Shown: positions 11,201-22,125, counted from the first letter of the stretch. The stretch is DNA of 64,000 bases from Spongilla lacustris (GCA_949361645.1 OX442418.1:9327821-9391820), one strand, 5' to 3'. Notes: generated from the letters alone by a model not told the origin. Made by a program: numbers and translations.

Positions 11201-14200
11201 TACTTGAGAATGAAATGAAGTGGCTGAGTGATGAAGAAAGGCAGCAATTGTTAGTGGATTCAGGGATTGCTATGGACATCTGCAAAGTGAGTGCAGACCA
11301 AGGCTTGGCAATCAAGGCTGGCCTAGCAATCCCTTGGCACAAGCTGCGAATACTCCGAAGGTCAGTATCGTATACATGTATGCACATCACTAACATGCCA
11401 CAGTTTTTTAAATAATAACCCTGTTATCACTTACATATAAATTTAGATGGCTTAAGGCTTCAGGAATCTCCATTGGGAGTGAAAAAAGGATGCGGCAAAT
11501 CTCGAGAGAGATGATCAGGGGCAACCTCAAAGGTGAGATTGCGCCTTTTTCATTTAAACTGAAATCTGGTGGAGAGGAGATACGAGGAGCCGCCTTGGTG
11601 TATGTTCCAAATCTGGTGGAAAAGGTGTTCCAACTGCTGGATGAGAATGCCAAGTAATGAATAAATTACATAAGATGGTAATATATAAATGCACTTGTGT
11701 TTATTACATACATGTAGAGCTGGCAGGCTCACTTGGCATGACGTAATCCCCAGTGATGAAGTGTGGATAAAGCTGGGAGGGGACAAGGGTGGAGGGACAT
11801 TCAAGATGAGCTTTCAAATTGTTAATGTTCCTTCGCCCAATTCTCCTCAAAATACCTGTGTCTTCTGCTGCTTTGAGGCTGATGACAACGTCACTAACCT
11901 GCATGTAGCATTGGATCGCTATCAAGACCAGGTGGTAGAACTGCAAAGGATAAAATGGAGGTTGGTATTAAATAAGTTATTACAAATGGGCAGGTGATTT
12001 TAATTCACACAGGCAATATAAAATCAAGTTGTTTCTTTGCGGTGACTATGACTTTTTCAGTACAATGTATGGCCTTTCAGGAGTTTGTGGTGCGTCAATA
12101 CTAAATGTCAATAACTGTGACACCCATTATACATGACTAACCTTTGTACACAGGGTGCTACCCTTGCTTGTGTTGCCATATTCATAAAGATAAGATGAAG
12201 ATTCCCATAGCCAATCGAGGAGAATTTGCGGCACGCACATTGGAGAGCATCATTCAGGATAACATAAATTACATGGAAAATGGAGGGATTAGGAGCAATG
12301 CACAATTGTTCCATAATTGCATTTCAAAGCCAATTTTTAACATTCCTCTATCCCAGGTTAGAATGGATTGTACATCATTCAGTCATTACACTTGCCCCTT
12401 CCACCCTCACACCATAGGTGTGCTTGCCAGGTCTCCATATAACTCTGGGTGTCTTCACAAAGATCTTCAAGCTGTTTGAGGACACATGCCATGAGCTGGA
12501 TCTGAAACTTGCTTGTTCCTCTATGCAAATTGCAACCAGCTCTTCAACTTTTGAGGAGTACCACCAGGAGATGCTGAAGATGCTGTCAGCCAAAGAAGAC
12601 CTCACAAGCCAACTGCAAGAGCTCAATGTTCATGAGCAGCTGACCACATATTTGTCCATCCTCTATGGTGAGACAAATGAGGTGGTTAAAGGTCTCCTTG
12701 AGCAAGTCGAGATTAAGAGACAAGCTGTAAAACAAGTGGTGAGTCAAGTTAAACAACAATGCATTTAAGAACTATACTATTATTATTAAAGGAACAGCAA
12801 ATTGAATCATCCAAAACACATCTCCAAAAGGGATTTCCATTAAATGATGGACCCTTTGTCAAACAGCTTGATGTTGCTCTCCAGTCCTTTAATGTTGAAA
12901 GGCAAAGTTACTTTGGTGGTGCCTTCATAGGCAATCACGTGCACAAGTCATTGCAGGTACTTAAATATGCACATGTATAATGGTTCCTAATCGGCATCAC
13001 TGTGCCTATGCACTGTCCACACATGCAGCCTAAGAACATTGAAACCCTGTGCAACTCCTTGAATGAGGTGGTAGTGAATGACCAACCAGGTCTGACAGCT
13101 GACATTGTGAAAACGTCGGAAAAGTTTAAGAACATATTAGAAATGTTTGCAACATGCCACAAGTTTGTATGATGCATCATTTCTATCTGGTGACAGCATT
13201 GAACAACTTAGTAAGTTTTAAAAAATGTAAATGTTTTAAATTAAACACTTATTTTGTCCACATAATTTTTTTTTTAGGACAAGCAATCACAAACTTCATG
13301 GATGCTTTCAGGAAATCCTTTCCCCAAGCCACTGTACCAGTAAAGATGCATCTCCTTGAAGATCACACAGTTGCTTGGGTGCAAAAGTGGCATGTGGGGT
13401 TCGGTCTCCTTGGAGAACAAGGTGCCGAATCCATACATGCCAAGTTCAATGCTCTCCATAGGACATATGCTTCAATCCACGAAAAGCTTCAGCATTACCA
13501 GTGTGTGATGAAGGAACACCTCATCTCCATTGCACCACAAAATGTCGCAGCAATACCAGCAATAATAAAACGACCGAAATATTCTAAGGAATAGTATCAT
13601 CTATGCACTACGTGCTATAAAACATCGCTTTAAATGAGTAAATCACCTATGTTTGATGACTTGTAGCGCTGTCATTTCTGCAGGCCGCACTTAGTTGTTT
13701 GGCTTTCTAGGTAGCCTCCACTCTCCACCATCTATCCACGTCTTGCTTTCACCCAGGAAAATTGGCGGTAGTCTAGTGTTCCGATCTTTGTGAAGGATAT
13801 CTCATCGCGGTACTCTCGTGGCGAGCGCTACAGCTAACAGACGGTACAGAGTTGTGCCTTGTAATTCACACATAGGAAAGAAAAATGGTATGACTACGCT
13901 AAAATGGTTTTTAAATGGCGGGACTACAAGTGCAGTCCTTATATAGCTCGAAGATACAAAGTCCTTGTTGAGGTCATGTTTGATGATGTAATCGTTTCAA
14001 TATTTCAGGGCGTAGGTCTTAGTGTCCAACGTTCAATGGGCCTGAAACAGCCGTGCTAAAGTCAATTTCACACCGTGACGTAATATAAGACAAACAATGA
14101 GTTGCGCTGTAGTGACGTCGACGTTAAAGGGTATATTCCTCCAATACTAAAGTCAGCTATGCATACTTTCAATACTTTACAACACAAGTACTGGAGGAAT

Positions 14201-14718
14201 ACAAAAAATTCAAGGGAAATCGCTTGTCGAATAAGATCTAATATCTAAAGTGGCGTAGCGAAGGGAGGGGGGGGGGGGGGGGGGACCCCCGCCCCCCCGG
14301 TATTCGGATTTGGCCAAGCGCAAGAGGTGCATGGTCTTAACATCGGGGGGGGGGGGGGGGGGGGGGGGGCGCCCTTAGTGCATTATGCCCCCGGGGGTCC
14401 AATACCCTCGCTACGCCACCGAATATCTATATATGGGGACAGCGGCCAATATACATTGCTCACCTTTTCCATATCGTCCCAGTTTGTTACATGACCGAAT
14501 TCAATGGGGTGTTTGGCAGTAATAAGGAGTTCGCTCTTGCTGCTGACCACATCTCCAATGTAGACGTCTTTACTACCCTCTGTCTCTTCCTTGCTGCTGA
14601 CGATGGAAGGAAATACTACGCTTGGGATATCTTTACCGGCCAAGCCTGCCTTGATCGTTCCAGAGCCATTGTCAACTACAATACTAGTCCCTGGCCCAAC
14701 GTGTGAATCCATATCCAA
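8263..14718 (-). CDS. Divergent actin paralogue, two exons
   Basis: Exon 1 is 14718-14464 (85 codons) and exon 2 is 9144-8263; the donor is AAAAG|GTGAGC and the acceptor TTTCAG|ATCTGG, in phase 0. The product is about 378 residues against 375 for canonical actin and is colinear throughout: VVDNGSG at the phosphate-1 loop, [18 protein letters not shown] across the junction, [34 protein letters not shown], and a C-terminus ending RKCF. Several nucleotide-site residues differ: the usual LDSGDGVTH is IDCGHTVSH, and the Gln of AIQAVLSL (Gln137) is Pro. The position of methylated His73 appears as Phe (IEFGHV). It is probably an actin-fold protein with altered ATP handling, or an actin decaying under weak constraint; no stops or frameshifts favour the former. 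The intron carries three mobile elements. Confidence 0.9.
9400..9661. mobile_element. MITE with CG-rich inverted repeats, TA duplication
   Basis: CAGTGCCGTCCACCCACAAG at 9400 continues to TTCACACTCGCGCGCG and is mirrored by the complement ending at 9661. Arms are about 40 bp with further CGAGTCGCGCG blocks inside. The flanks read ...ATTA on the left and TAG... on the right, so a TA target-site duplication is possible, as in Tc1/mariner-like elements. It lies in the actin intron. Dense CpG is unusual for this window. Confidence 0.85.
9937..13768 (+). mobile_element. RAG1-like DNA transposon, near-complete
   Basis: The element surrounds the transposase gene. CCGCCAATTTTC at 9937-9948 and AACTAAGTGCGGCC at about 10011 reappear inverted as GGCCGCACTTAGTT at 13682 and GAAAATTGGCGG at 13757-13768. 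The spacing differs slightly, so these may be terminal or subterminal repeats; exact ends and target-site duplication were not found. It sits in the intron of the actin-like gene in antisense orientation. A relative with a different flank lies at about 25340-27890. Confidence 0.65.
10088..13594 (+). CDS. RAG1-like transposase, multi-exon, one frameshift
   Basis: Exons by splice signal and phase: 10088-10387, 10448-10996, 11071-11360, 11447-11653, 11718-11960, 12013-12089, 12154-12356, 12418-12738, 12792-12956, 13029 to about 13212, and 13278-13594; about 950 residues. N-terminal half: HCRVC with FCSSC (as in the RAG1 N-terminal region), then H-x4-C-x2-C-x2-H completed across the first intron, a GRPSK motif, a RING (Cys codons 10640-10759: CPLC, PC, CAKC, CPCC) and a CAVC...H-x-C finger. 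C-terminal half: [16 protein letters not shown] with CYPCLCC 16 residues on, KMHLLEDH, and [12 protein letters not shown], read as Asp, Asp, Zn Cys pair, Zn His pair and Glu of an RNase H-like transposase. Anomalies: the usual RING His is Ala, and one extra base near 13166 breaks the frame between ATCHK and YDASFLSGD. Likely a transposase of a RAG1-related or N-RAG type element, acting in the nucleus. Confidence 0.8.
13769..14247. other. Intronic spacer, no feature recognised
   Basis: Within the actin-like gene's intron, between the RAG1-like transposon and the hAT-type MITE. No open frame or repeat could be supported. Confidence 0.5.
14248..14421. mobile_element. hAT-type MITE with 8-bp target duplication
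   Basis: AAGTGGCGTAGCGAAGGG at the left is mirrored by CCCTCGCTACGCCACCG at the right. The 8-bp AATATCTA is present directly outside both ends (14240-14247 and 14422-14429), as expected for hAT insertions. The inside is two long poly-G runs with almost no other content. It lies 40 bp from exon 1 of the actin-like gene, in its intron. Confidence 0.9.
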
Positions 14719-15302
14719 GGGATATATTCATGAACCTAAAAATAGCTGCTGCAGATGACGCAATGTTTGTGTTCGGTGGTAGCATGCATTTACAAATCAT
14801 TGTCGGAATTTACACCCTATCGAATGATCCCCCAGTACTAGAGTGGAACTTCGTATAAGGAATTCTGGTGTGGTTTGAAAAATATCTAGGCCATTTTAAG
14901 TGGTGCAATGATGACAAACACATTTTTAAGTAGCGGGAGACCCAAACTAAATCACTAGGGTGTTTTTGGTCCGTATAAACCTTCAGTTGTGTTAATTCGA
15001 CGTGACCCAACTTTACCCGACCACGCTCACGCGTTCACTGCACTTTCTAGGATATAGTAATGGGTCTCGCTGTGTGGTTCGATCAAACTTCAGTGATTCC
15101 TATACCTATACATACTTTAAATAGCAATGCACCACTTACCGTTTGTTCAATATAATTCAAAAACGACAGTAGCCTAGAGAGCTGCCATCTTTTTCACACA
15201 AATTGTACAGTTATTAAAAATTAACTCCTTTTATTATTGTTAACGGGCGTTAAATATGCATTCCAGTCGTGCGCGCGCTGCGTTTTGGCTCAACCCTACT
15301 CT
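14719..15302. promoter_or_regulatory. Possible divergent promoter interval
   Basis: This 0.6-kb interval separates the start of the actin-like gene (minus) from a small plus-strand open frame. I see no clear TATA box or initiator. The assignment is positional only. Confidence 0.25.
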
Positions 15303-15542
15303 ATGGCAAGCCTTGGTGGAAAGAAACCTAAACCAGTGCACGAGAGAGAGTGGGAAAAGCTCTTATCAGGACAGATTCCTTGCACATCCATTAAAAGTGG
15401 GGATGAGACGATCCGTTTCCGTAGTGACAGGGTAAAGTGGTACTTCCATCTGACCTACAACCCATGGCCAGTAGGACATTCGAAAAGCAAAAGAGTGACA
15501 GTAGAGGACCCGGGTGAGAGCTACGTTCTAGGTACTAGGTAA
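15303..15542 (+). CDS. Hypothetical small protein or first exon
   Basis: From the ATG at 15303 the frame encodes about 79 residues: MASLGGKKPKPVHEREWEKL, then an IKSGDETIRFRSDRVKWYFH stretch, ending GTR-stop. TACTAG|GTAAAG at the end could instead be a splice donor, making this a first exon. The composition (mixed charged and aromatic) is more gene-like than its surroundings. I do not recognise the family. Confidence 0.3.
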   Translation: MASLGGKKPKPVHEREWEKLLSGQIPCTSIKSGDETIRFRSDRVKWYFHLTYNPWPVGHSKSKRVTVEDPGESYVLGTR

Positions 15543-18427
15543 AGGTTATTGGCAAGCCCATTGTTCAAACAACAGGGATCTGCACAAGATCTACCATCAG
15601 CAGCCCCTCCCACCCCCCCCACCCCCAACTACACAACCAGATCATACTCCAACAACATCAGTGACATCAATACTATGCCGGGCTGTAAAAGTAAAACTCA
15701 CCTACCGAGCCTTTGATATAATGTTGTGTTGTAATTTCAATTATAAACTTGAGAAAATGCAAAATAAAAAATCAAATAAATTTTTTTTTCAAATAAAGTC
15801 TCTTATTATCCCCTTTATGTCACTACAAAGCTATGCATGTAAATAATAATATATAAAAAGCATAGGTTGCATAGAAACACGGTGCCATTACTGGGTCATT
15901 TATACGTGGTTCCACTCTAGTAGTAGCAAGCCCGTAGCCAGAAAGTATCATGGCGTTGGGGCCTGATGCAAAGTTTTTATAGTACGATACCTGGAGGGGG
16001 CGGACCCCCCTGACCCCTGGCTAACGCATCGACTTTAGAGATACATGTAGTGTTTCGCCTATAACGAACCGGAGGGCAAATTCATTGGTAGTTATTTTGA
16101 AGCTTTGCCTCTAATTCTGAAGCACCCCTACCATAAATACTCTTAAGATCTTATTAAGGATTAGTAAGAATATTGTAAAAACTCATAAGAAAACGTGTAA
16201 GAAAGAGTAAGCGTTTTAAGATCCTAAAGCCCTATAAGATTCCTAAAAGGAAACTATACTATATAGGGAAAATATGAATCTTGTAAGAATTGGAAAAAAA
16301 CAGGAATCTTATAAAAATATGCATTTTAGGATTCGAATAAATAGGTTTTCCACAAGCATATGTCTGCATCATATACATCCTAATACCCAAAGTTGATTCA
16401 TATGGACTTAAAACCAGGTCACGGAATTCTTTCTTATGAAACATAGTTTTTAGCCACACGGAAGGTGCAATAAAGTAGTATACAGCTGTGCAACAGCTAG
16501 CTTGATATTCTAATTACAAAGCATCCATACCTTAACAGGTACAGACAAACCATGTCCATCTACATGACAGAAACACACTCCCAACCCACCATAACCAGCA
16601 AACACTCTCATATGTATCTCACCACAGAGAACACCTCATCCAATGTGGAATGACAGTCGTGCAACAGCTAATATGGATGCCATTTCTGTTGAGAAAAAGT
16701 TTTTTTTTTTAAATGTATCCAAGTTCTTTTCCACATTTAGAGGCAAATGTTATTACATTGCAAACTTTGAGCATTTGTACCTCTTCCAAACGATAAAGAT
16801 TGTTGCAGCTATCATTAGGACACACAACATATTTCTCCTTTTTAATGTCACATATTGTAGCATTCTTGAAAACACCATAAAGTGTAGTTGGAAAAAACAT
16901 GGTATATAGGATTTCCTATCAATGTAAATCACGTTGCAGATACATAGCATGGCGGATTGTGCGGACAATTTGTGCTTGATATAAATTTCAACAAGGAAGG
17001 TACAAACCAAATTTAATGTAGATCTTTTATTTTGTACTGCAACTGTTCTCTAACTAGACTCCTATCCTCAGTGTCATCAATATCACCATTACCAATACCA
17101 TCAACTCCATGATGATCATCATCATCATGAGTAGAATTAATACCATCAACATCATCACCATCAATTGCTCCACAACAGATGAACCATTGCTCACAGGCTG
17201 ATTTATATCACCACAATCAAGTTAATCTGTTTATACATGTACATTTAAGGCATGCGTTTATATAAATCCTAATAATGAATTCACCTAACTTGCTTCACTC
17301 ATGATAATAATCTGGAAACCATTCAAAGAATTCATCTAAAAAGAAAAGATCCCAATTCCTACATGCATACAAGGTATATTGAGTCACTTCTTCACTAACA
17401 TCATTTACATCTACACATTATAAATTAGCCTGAGAAGAAGAGGCTATATATTGACAGTCACCAGATACATGAGATGTGGTACTTGGTGTTAGCATTTCTT
17501 TGTCTTGGCAATTCATTATAGTAACATCTAATGCATATAGAAAATAAGCATGCTTACATTCACCATGTATGAATGGCAGCAAAGTTGACTCGTAAACAGT
17601 AACATTTATTCATTCTCTATTCAAATGATATAAAAATGACAAAAATCCATCCAATTTCTGACCAATACACTGCAGCTCTGTAACTGCTCTGTGATACGTA
17701 TATAAGGGATTGGTTGTCACATGGACTATTAATTTCATTTATTGAACCCCAATAAAAGTAACACACAAATGCATATTGTGGCGCAGGTTATGGTGGATAT
17801 TTGGGTACAAATTTACGAAGCAGCAGTAATCATTAGTAAGGCTGAGGAACTGTCGTAGTTGTTTTAAGTTGTGGGGTATACTGGGTACTCGATCATTGCC
17901 GTCAATTTATCCAGGTCTGCTTTAAGGTAAGAAATCCTCGTGTTTGGAAAATATTTACTCTAAGTAATTTTACTTCTAGGTGCACCTAAAAACACTTACA
18001 TGTACCTTAGCCGTTCACCTACATTTATAGGTGGTATATGTATTCCAGTGCACACATTCAGTCAGTGTTCTCACAATGCCTGCAGTGTGATTTTGATGAC
18101 ACAATTTCTATCAATGTGGAAAAATAGCCAAAAAGCTCATTTTGACCTCTTGATAGGCTTGTAGAATGAATCATGTTCATTCATTACTGTCTGTAATCCA
18201 TTTCATCAGCCATCTTAGCTTTCTTCTTTTTCACCTGTGGAGACTCGACATATAGGACCCAATGTGCCTTATTTTACTGGTTTGTGCTAACCAGTGCACA
18301 TGATAGGTTTTCTGGTCAAACATGACAAATATCGCTAATACTTTTACTTAGGAAATTACACTACATGTAGTAACATTTTACTATACTAACTTTGATCTAC
18401 TCACAACTGTTTATGAAAACACTACGA
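15543..18427. other. Intergenic, repeat remnants
   Basis: Contains a poly-C patch at 15608-15625; a possible decayed element bounded by AGCCCGTAGCCAG (15930) and CTGGCTAACG (16018); a TAAGA-rich stretch at 16140-16330 related to the 140-bp repeat at 7.7-8.0 kb; and an imperfect ATC/ACC trinucleotide tract at 17060-17165. The longest open frames (fewer than 90 codons) look like chance. Confidence 0.5.
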
Positions 18428-19369
18428 CTAAAAGTCACAAGATGTAGTTGGTGAGGCACATCTGGCCAAAATTGCCCTGGCATTCTGCCTCATAAGGATG
18501 AGGCTAAGGCGACTGTAGATGGTTGATGTAACCTCAATAAGAGGTCGACATAGCTGGGTGGCCATCTTTTTAGACAGTTTAGTCAGCACATCAATAGCTT
18601 CATTGCCCCAACCCCCAAACACTTCCACAACCAAAGGGATGCATGACCATCCTCTAAGGGCACATGCCTCATCATTTGCAGAGTGCTTGGATTCCTCTCC
18701 CATCTCAGCTGCATGACCACAGGTTTGAGCCGCTTCTTGTAAAAATTGCAAATTTAGCGGATTGATCACGTTTATGTCAAATGCAGCTGGGCGGGAGAGG
18801 GACCAGTTTGGCACTAGGATGTCTGCTGGTCTAGATTGATCCTTAGGAAGAATGCCACTTCCTTTCTCAATTTGTGGGGAAAGGCATGCTTTGTTGCAGA
18901 AGTCGGTAATGCAGTCTCTGAGCAGGTTGTGTCTTGTTATCATATCACCTCCAGAATGGCAAGTAAGCATGTAATGTCCCCAAGCATCCATGTTGTGATG
19001 ACAAAGCGGGCATGGAGTGCCATCAGGTGTCAAAGGAAGGCCAAGCCACCATTTTAGAATGACATGTGCTTCATCAGGCATCAACGCAAGACCTAACTTT
19101 GGTGAAGGCTACACTTTAAGCCACGCATGAGCTTGTGGTGCTGAAATAGCATGCAATCTAGCCTTTGTCACAGTGCTAGCATCTGAAAAGAGCGAATTGA
19201 AGTCAGCTTCTTCAATGCGTGAGGACAGTGAGTGCTGGCAAGGTGGAACATCAAGTACGCTTTCCACTGAGATGGCATCTGGCTGACTGACCATGGCATT
19301 GTAAGCATTCACTGCTTTTACTTCATGCTTAGCCTTATGCAGGAATGTACACCACAAGTCAGTCAACAC
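18428..19369 (-). pseudogene. LINE-type retrotransposon, C-terminal region
   Basis: On the minus strand the sequence reads from 19369 to 18428 in one frame with a single in-frame TAG at about 19106, just before PSPKLGLALMPDEAHVILKW. Then follow CPLCHHNMDAWGHYMLTC with GGDMITRHNLLRD, a QSRPADILVPNW motif, AAFDINVINPL, a KHSANDEACALRGWSCIPLV segment, and a tail ending RAILARCASP. It is the best-preserved copy of the family in this window, yet it lacks the reverse transcriptase core upstream. Inactive. Confidence 0.75.
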
Positions 19370-19757
19370 AAGTCTAGTTAAGTTGAATTATATAAAAATA
19401 TGAATTTGCATTATGTGGTCAGTTAGATCTCTTGCAGTTGCCAACAGCTTGGGCACTAGAACCTCAAGGAGTGCACATAATGATTCATTTTGGTTTGGTT
19501 GGTTTCCAATCCCTCTCTTCTGCTATCTTTGAATACCTTTGTCATCTGCTTATTAATTCAACAAAGATTGATGACACAAAATCACCTGAATATATATTAC
19601 TGAAACAGCAGAAAGAATATATGATTGGGTGCATATTGAATGAGGGACTAGGCCGGCTAGGAGGTCTCTTTTGCATGATGAGATGGCATGAAATAAAATA
19701 GGTTGATGTGAGGGTATGGTTTTATTAGCAATAGTTTTATTAGCAATTGGTGAAAAA

Positions 19758-20532
19758 ATGGAGGACGTTTCAAGCGATGCGATATCAGTTCTTGGACAAG
19801 TGAGTTCATTTGATGAGTTGATAGAACACATTAACGAACATTCATGGTGTAAAGCTGTGTTTAACTGTCAGGGCAAATATCAGCATACTAGGGTGCCATT
19901 GAAATTGTATACCGGTGTACTAAAGTGTGATAAACGTGCACTTACATTCAAAAGTTCCTCAAGCCATGATCTGTCTTGTAGTATTGTTGGCATAGCATTA
20001 CAAGTGGCCTTTATTTCTGCTGGCCTAATGTACTGTAAATACCAGATAGTGCATGGTGCAGGATTAGGGCTCAGTGTTGTCAGTGTCAAGTAAGTCTTTT
20101 TGGTAAAACAGTAAAATATATTTATGAGGCCAGTAGTAAATAGCCAATTGAGTAGTATTTGTTGTAAGGCAAAAGAAGAAATGAAAACAATGGAACCTAT
20201 GGAGATACTAGGTTCTTGGAAAAATGCTATCACCACTGCAGATGCTTGTTGGCTAACACACACGCGGGGTCATTTCCCCCAAAATGCTACAGTATTTATT
20301 CAGAACTACATAAATAATGCAACATTGTTTTACAAACATATGTCTCAAAGAAGTTACAGGAATACCGCTTCACACCCTCAGTTCAACATCTTTGTCGATT
20401 CCTGGCCACTACATGTGCAAACGAGCTAGTGAATTCATTCGTACTTATAGACGATGTCGTACTGATATCCTGCTGAGCATAAGGCCCACCTTTGCAGTCA
20501 TCCTGCCACGACTGATGATATTCCTGTCTTAG
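19758..20532 (+). pseudogene. Mutator-like transposase fragment
   Basis: Two plus-strand open parts, 19758-20093 and 20124-20532, encode SHDLSCSIVGIALQVAFISA and then LGSWKNAITTADACWLTHTR, GHFPQNATVFIQNY and ATLFYKHMSQ. The W-x-NA-x-TTAD-x2-W, RG-x-F-x2-N-x-T and NY-x6-L-x-Y-x-H pattern matches a transposase-like family (RNase H-fold, Mutator-like) common in cnidarian and sponge genomes. A frame change and stops separate the parts. The assignment rests on motif memory only. Confidence 0.5.
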
Positions 20533-21063
20533 GTGCAAAGATTTTGACCATTCGTTGATGATCAGTCACCAACAGGATTATCTGACCATAACTTGCCAAC
20601 TTTGAACTTCAGTATCTTTTTGACCTGTTTGTTATACATGTAGATTATTTTCCCTTCTTCCCTTTTCCTCAATTTGAAGATAGTGATTTTCAAGATAATG
20701 TAAGTAAACACCTTTTATAAAATTCTTTCAGTCTGAGACTTATCTATTTCTTTTTTCTATACGTATTAAAACATATAACAAAGTGCGGAGGGAGATGACA
20801 TTGAAGTCATAATGCCTATAAGAACATTATGCATAGTGCTTCATGCATAATAAACCATTGCATTTTTTGTTAGAGGAAAAAAGCAAGGTTTCATGACTTA
20901 TAGGAATCAATTTACTACTTGTATAATTTTGTACTGTATTTGGTCAACCAGTAGTCATTCATTGGAAAGGATAATAGAAAATGGGTTTTCTGATGTAAAC
21001 AGAAACCTAAAAAAAATGCTCAACTTCTTCAATCTCACGCTGACAGAGTGAGCCATGTTTTAG
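20533..21063. other. No gene recognised
   Basis: AT-rich spacer before the BEN-domain exons. No supported feature. Confidence 0.45.
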
Positions 21064-21683
21064 GTGCAGCACCAGGTGGTGCTGCAAGCTCTGGTGATGG
21101 GACAACACTTGTCACTGGTTCAACTCTTGCCAACTCTGGTTCTGCAAATGCTGGTTGAATACTTGCAAATGCTGGTGCTGCACTTGATCAAGGAGGTATG
21201 TGATACTATATAGTTCATGATATTTTTCAACATAATTCTTGCCTGCTGACGACAAGTTCACATCTGTAAACCAGATTGCTTCACATGTATATACATGCAA
21301 CATAATACATTTCTTTCATACAAGGATGGGGTCAATCTCCTAAAGCTAAATGCACCAGATGCGGTTAAGTATAGTCTTGCATTGCTGGACTGCATCTTCA
21401 GTGAAGATGAGCAATCATAATGCTGTAACAAAAACTCGACAAAAAGCAAAACTTTGTCTACAAAACCTCCTTTGTCACCTACAAGAGTGAAGTTATTTGA
21501 AGGTACAATATTTGAAGTCAAGATTGTGAAATAGCTATCTTATCCACAGAATGTATTGACAAAAAGTTTGGGAATGGATCAGTGACAACACATGATTACA
21601 AGATCAGGAAATCCCTCAATCAAAAGTGTAGGGACAAGCTGAGAGAGAAACTGTTAAAAGAAAACTTGCTGAATGGCAAGTAG
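21064..21683 (+). CDS. BEN-domain protein, last three exons
   Basis: Exons 21064-21195, 21325-21502 and 21550-21683 have good acceptors (GTTTTAG, ATACAAG, ATCCACAG) and donors. The first encodes a Gly/Ala/Ser/Thr-rich linker (GAAPGGAASSGDGTT) with one in-frame TGA. The second and third give VKYSLALLDCIFSEDE, KPPLSPTRVKLFE and CIDKKFGNGSV, ending KENLLNGK-stop, which fits the helical layout of a BEN DNA-binding domain. A second in-frame stop (DEQS-TAA) lies in the middle exon, so this copy may be dead or use other splice sites. The same exons occur inverted at 22820-23995. BEN proteins usually act as chromatin or transcription regulators. Confidence 0.5.
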
Positions 21684-21883
21684 TGCATGATGTGTGAACA
21701 CACAACACTGTAATGTGCAATGGGAGCTACCATATTAGGATAATTTGAATAAGGCATTCATGTTGAGTCATGTGACATGGGTTAATACTCTTGGACAAGA
21801 TCTTGGGCAACAGGGCAAGTCTTGCACAAGATCTTGGGCAAGTCTTGCACAGGATTTTGGCTGCCATAATCTTGGCATCTTGA

Positions 21884-22063
21884 ACAAGATCTTGGGCAAG
21901 TCTTAGGCAAGTCTTGGGCAAGTCGTGGGCAAGTCTTGGGCAAGTCTTGGGCAAGTCTTGGGCAAGTCTTGGGCAAGTCTTGGGCAAGTCTTGGGCAATT
22001 CTTGCTGCCCAAGCTCTTGCCCAAGATCTTGGGCAAGTCTTGCGCAAGAACTTTTTGCTGGGC
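21884..22063. repeat. 11-bp tandem repeat TCTTGGGCAAG, left arm
   Basis: About eleven copies of TCTTGGGCAAG run nearly head to tail, followed by GCTCTTGCCCAAGATCTTGG and CTTGCGCAAGAACTTTTTGC. Because CTTGGGCAAG and CTTGCCCAAG differ only in the centre, each unit is a near-palindrome. The 11-bp period leaves all frames open; the protein readings are artefacts. It ends at a TTTTTGCTGGG border also seen at 29737. Confidence 0.9.
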
Positions 22064-22125
22064 ATGCACTTTTACCATACACCAAGCTGCAACCTGTGAA
22101 GTACATATTTTAGAGTAACTCCTTT

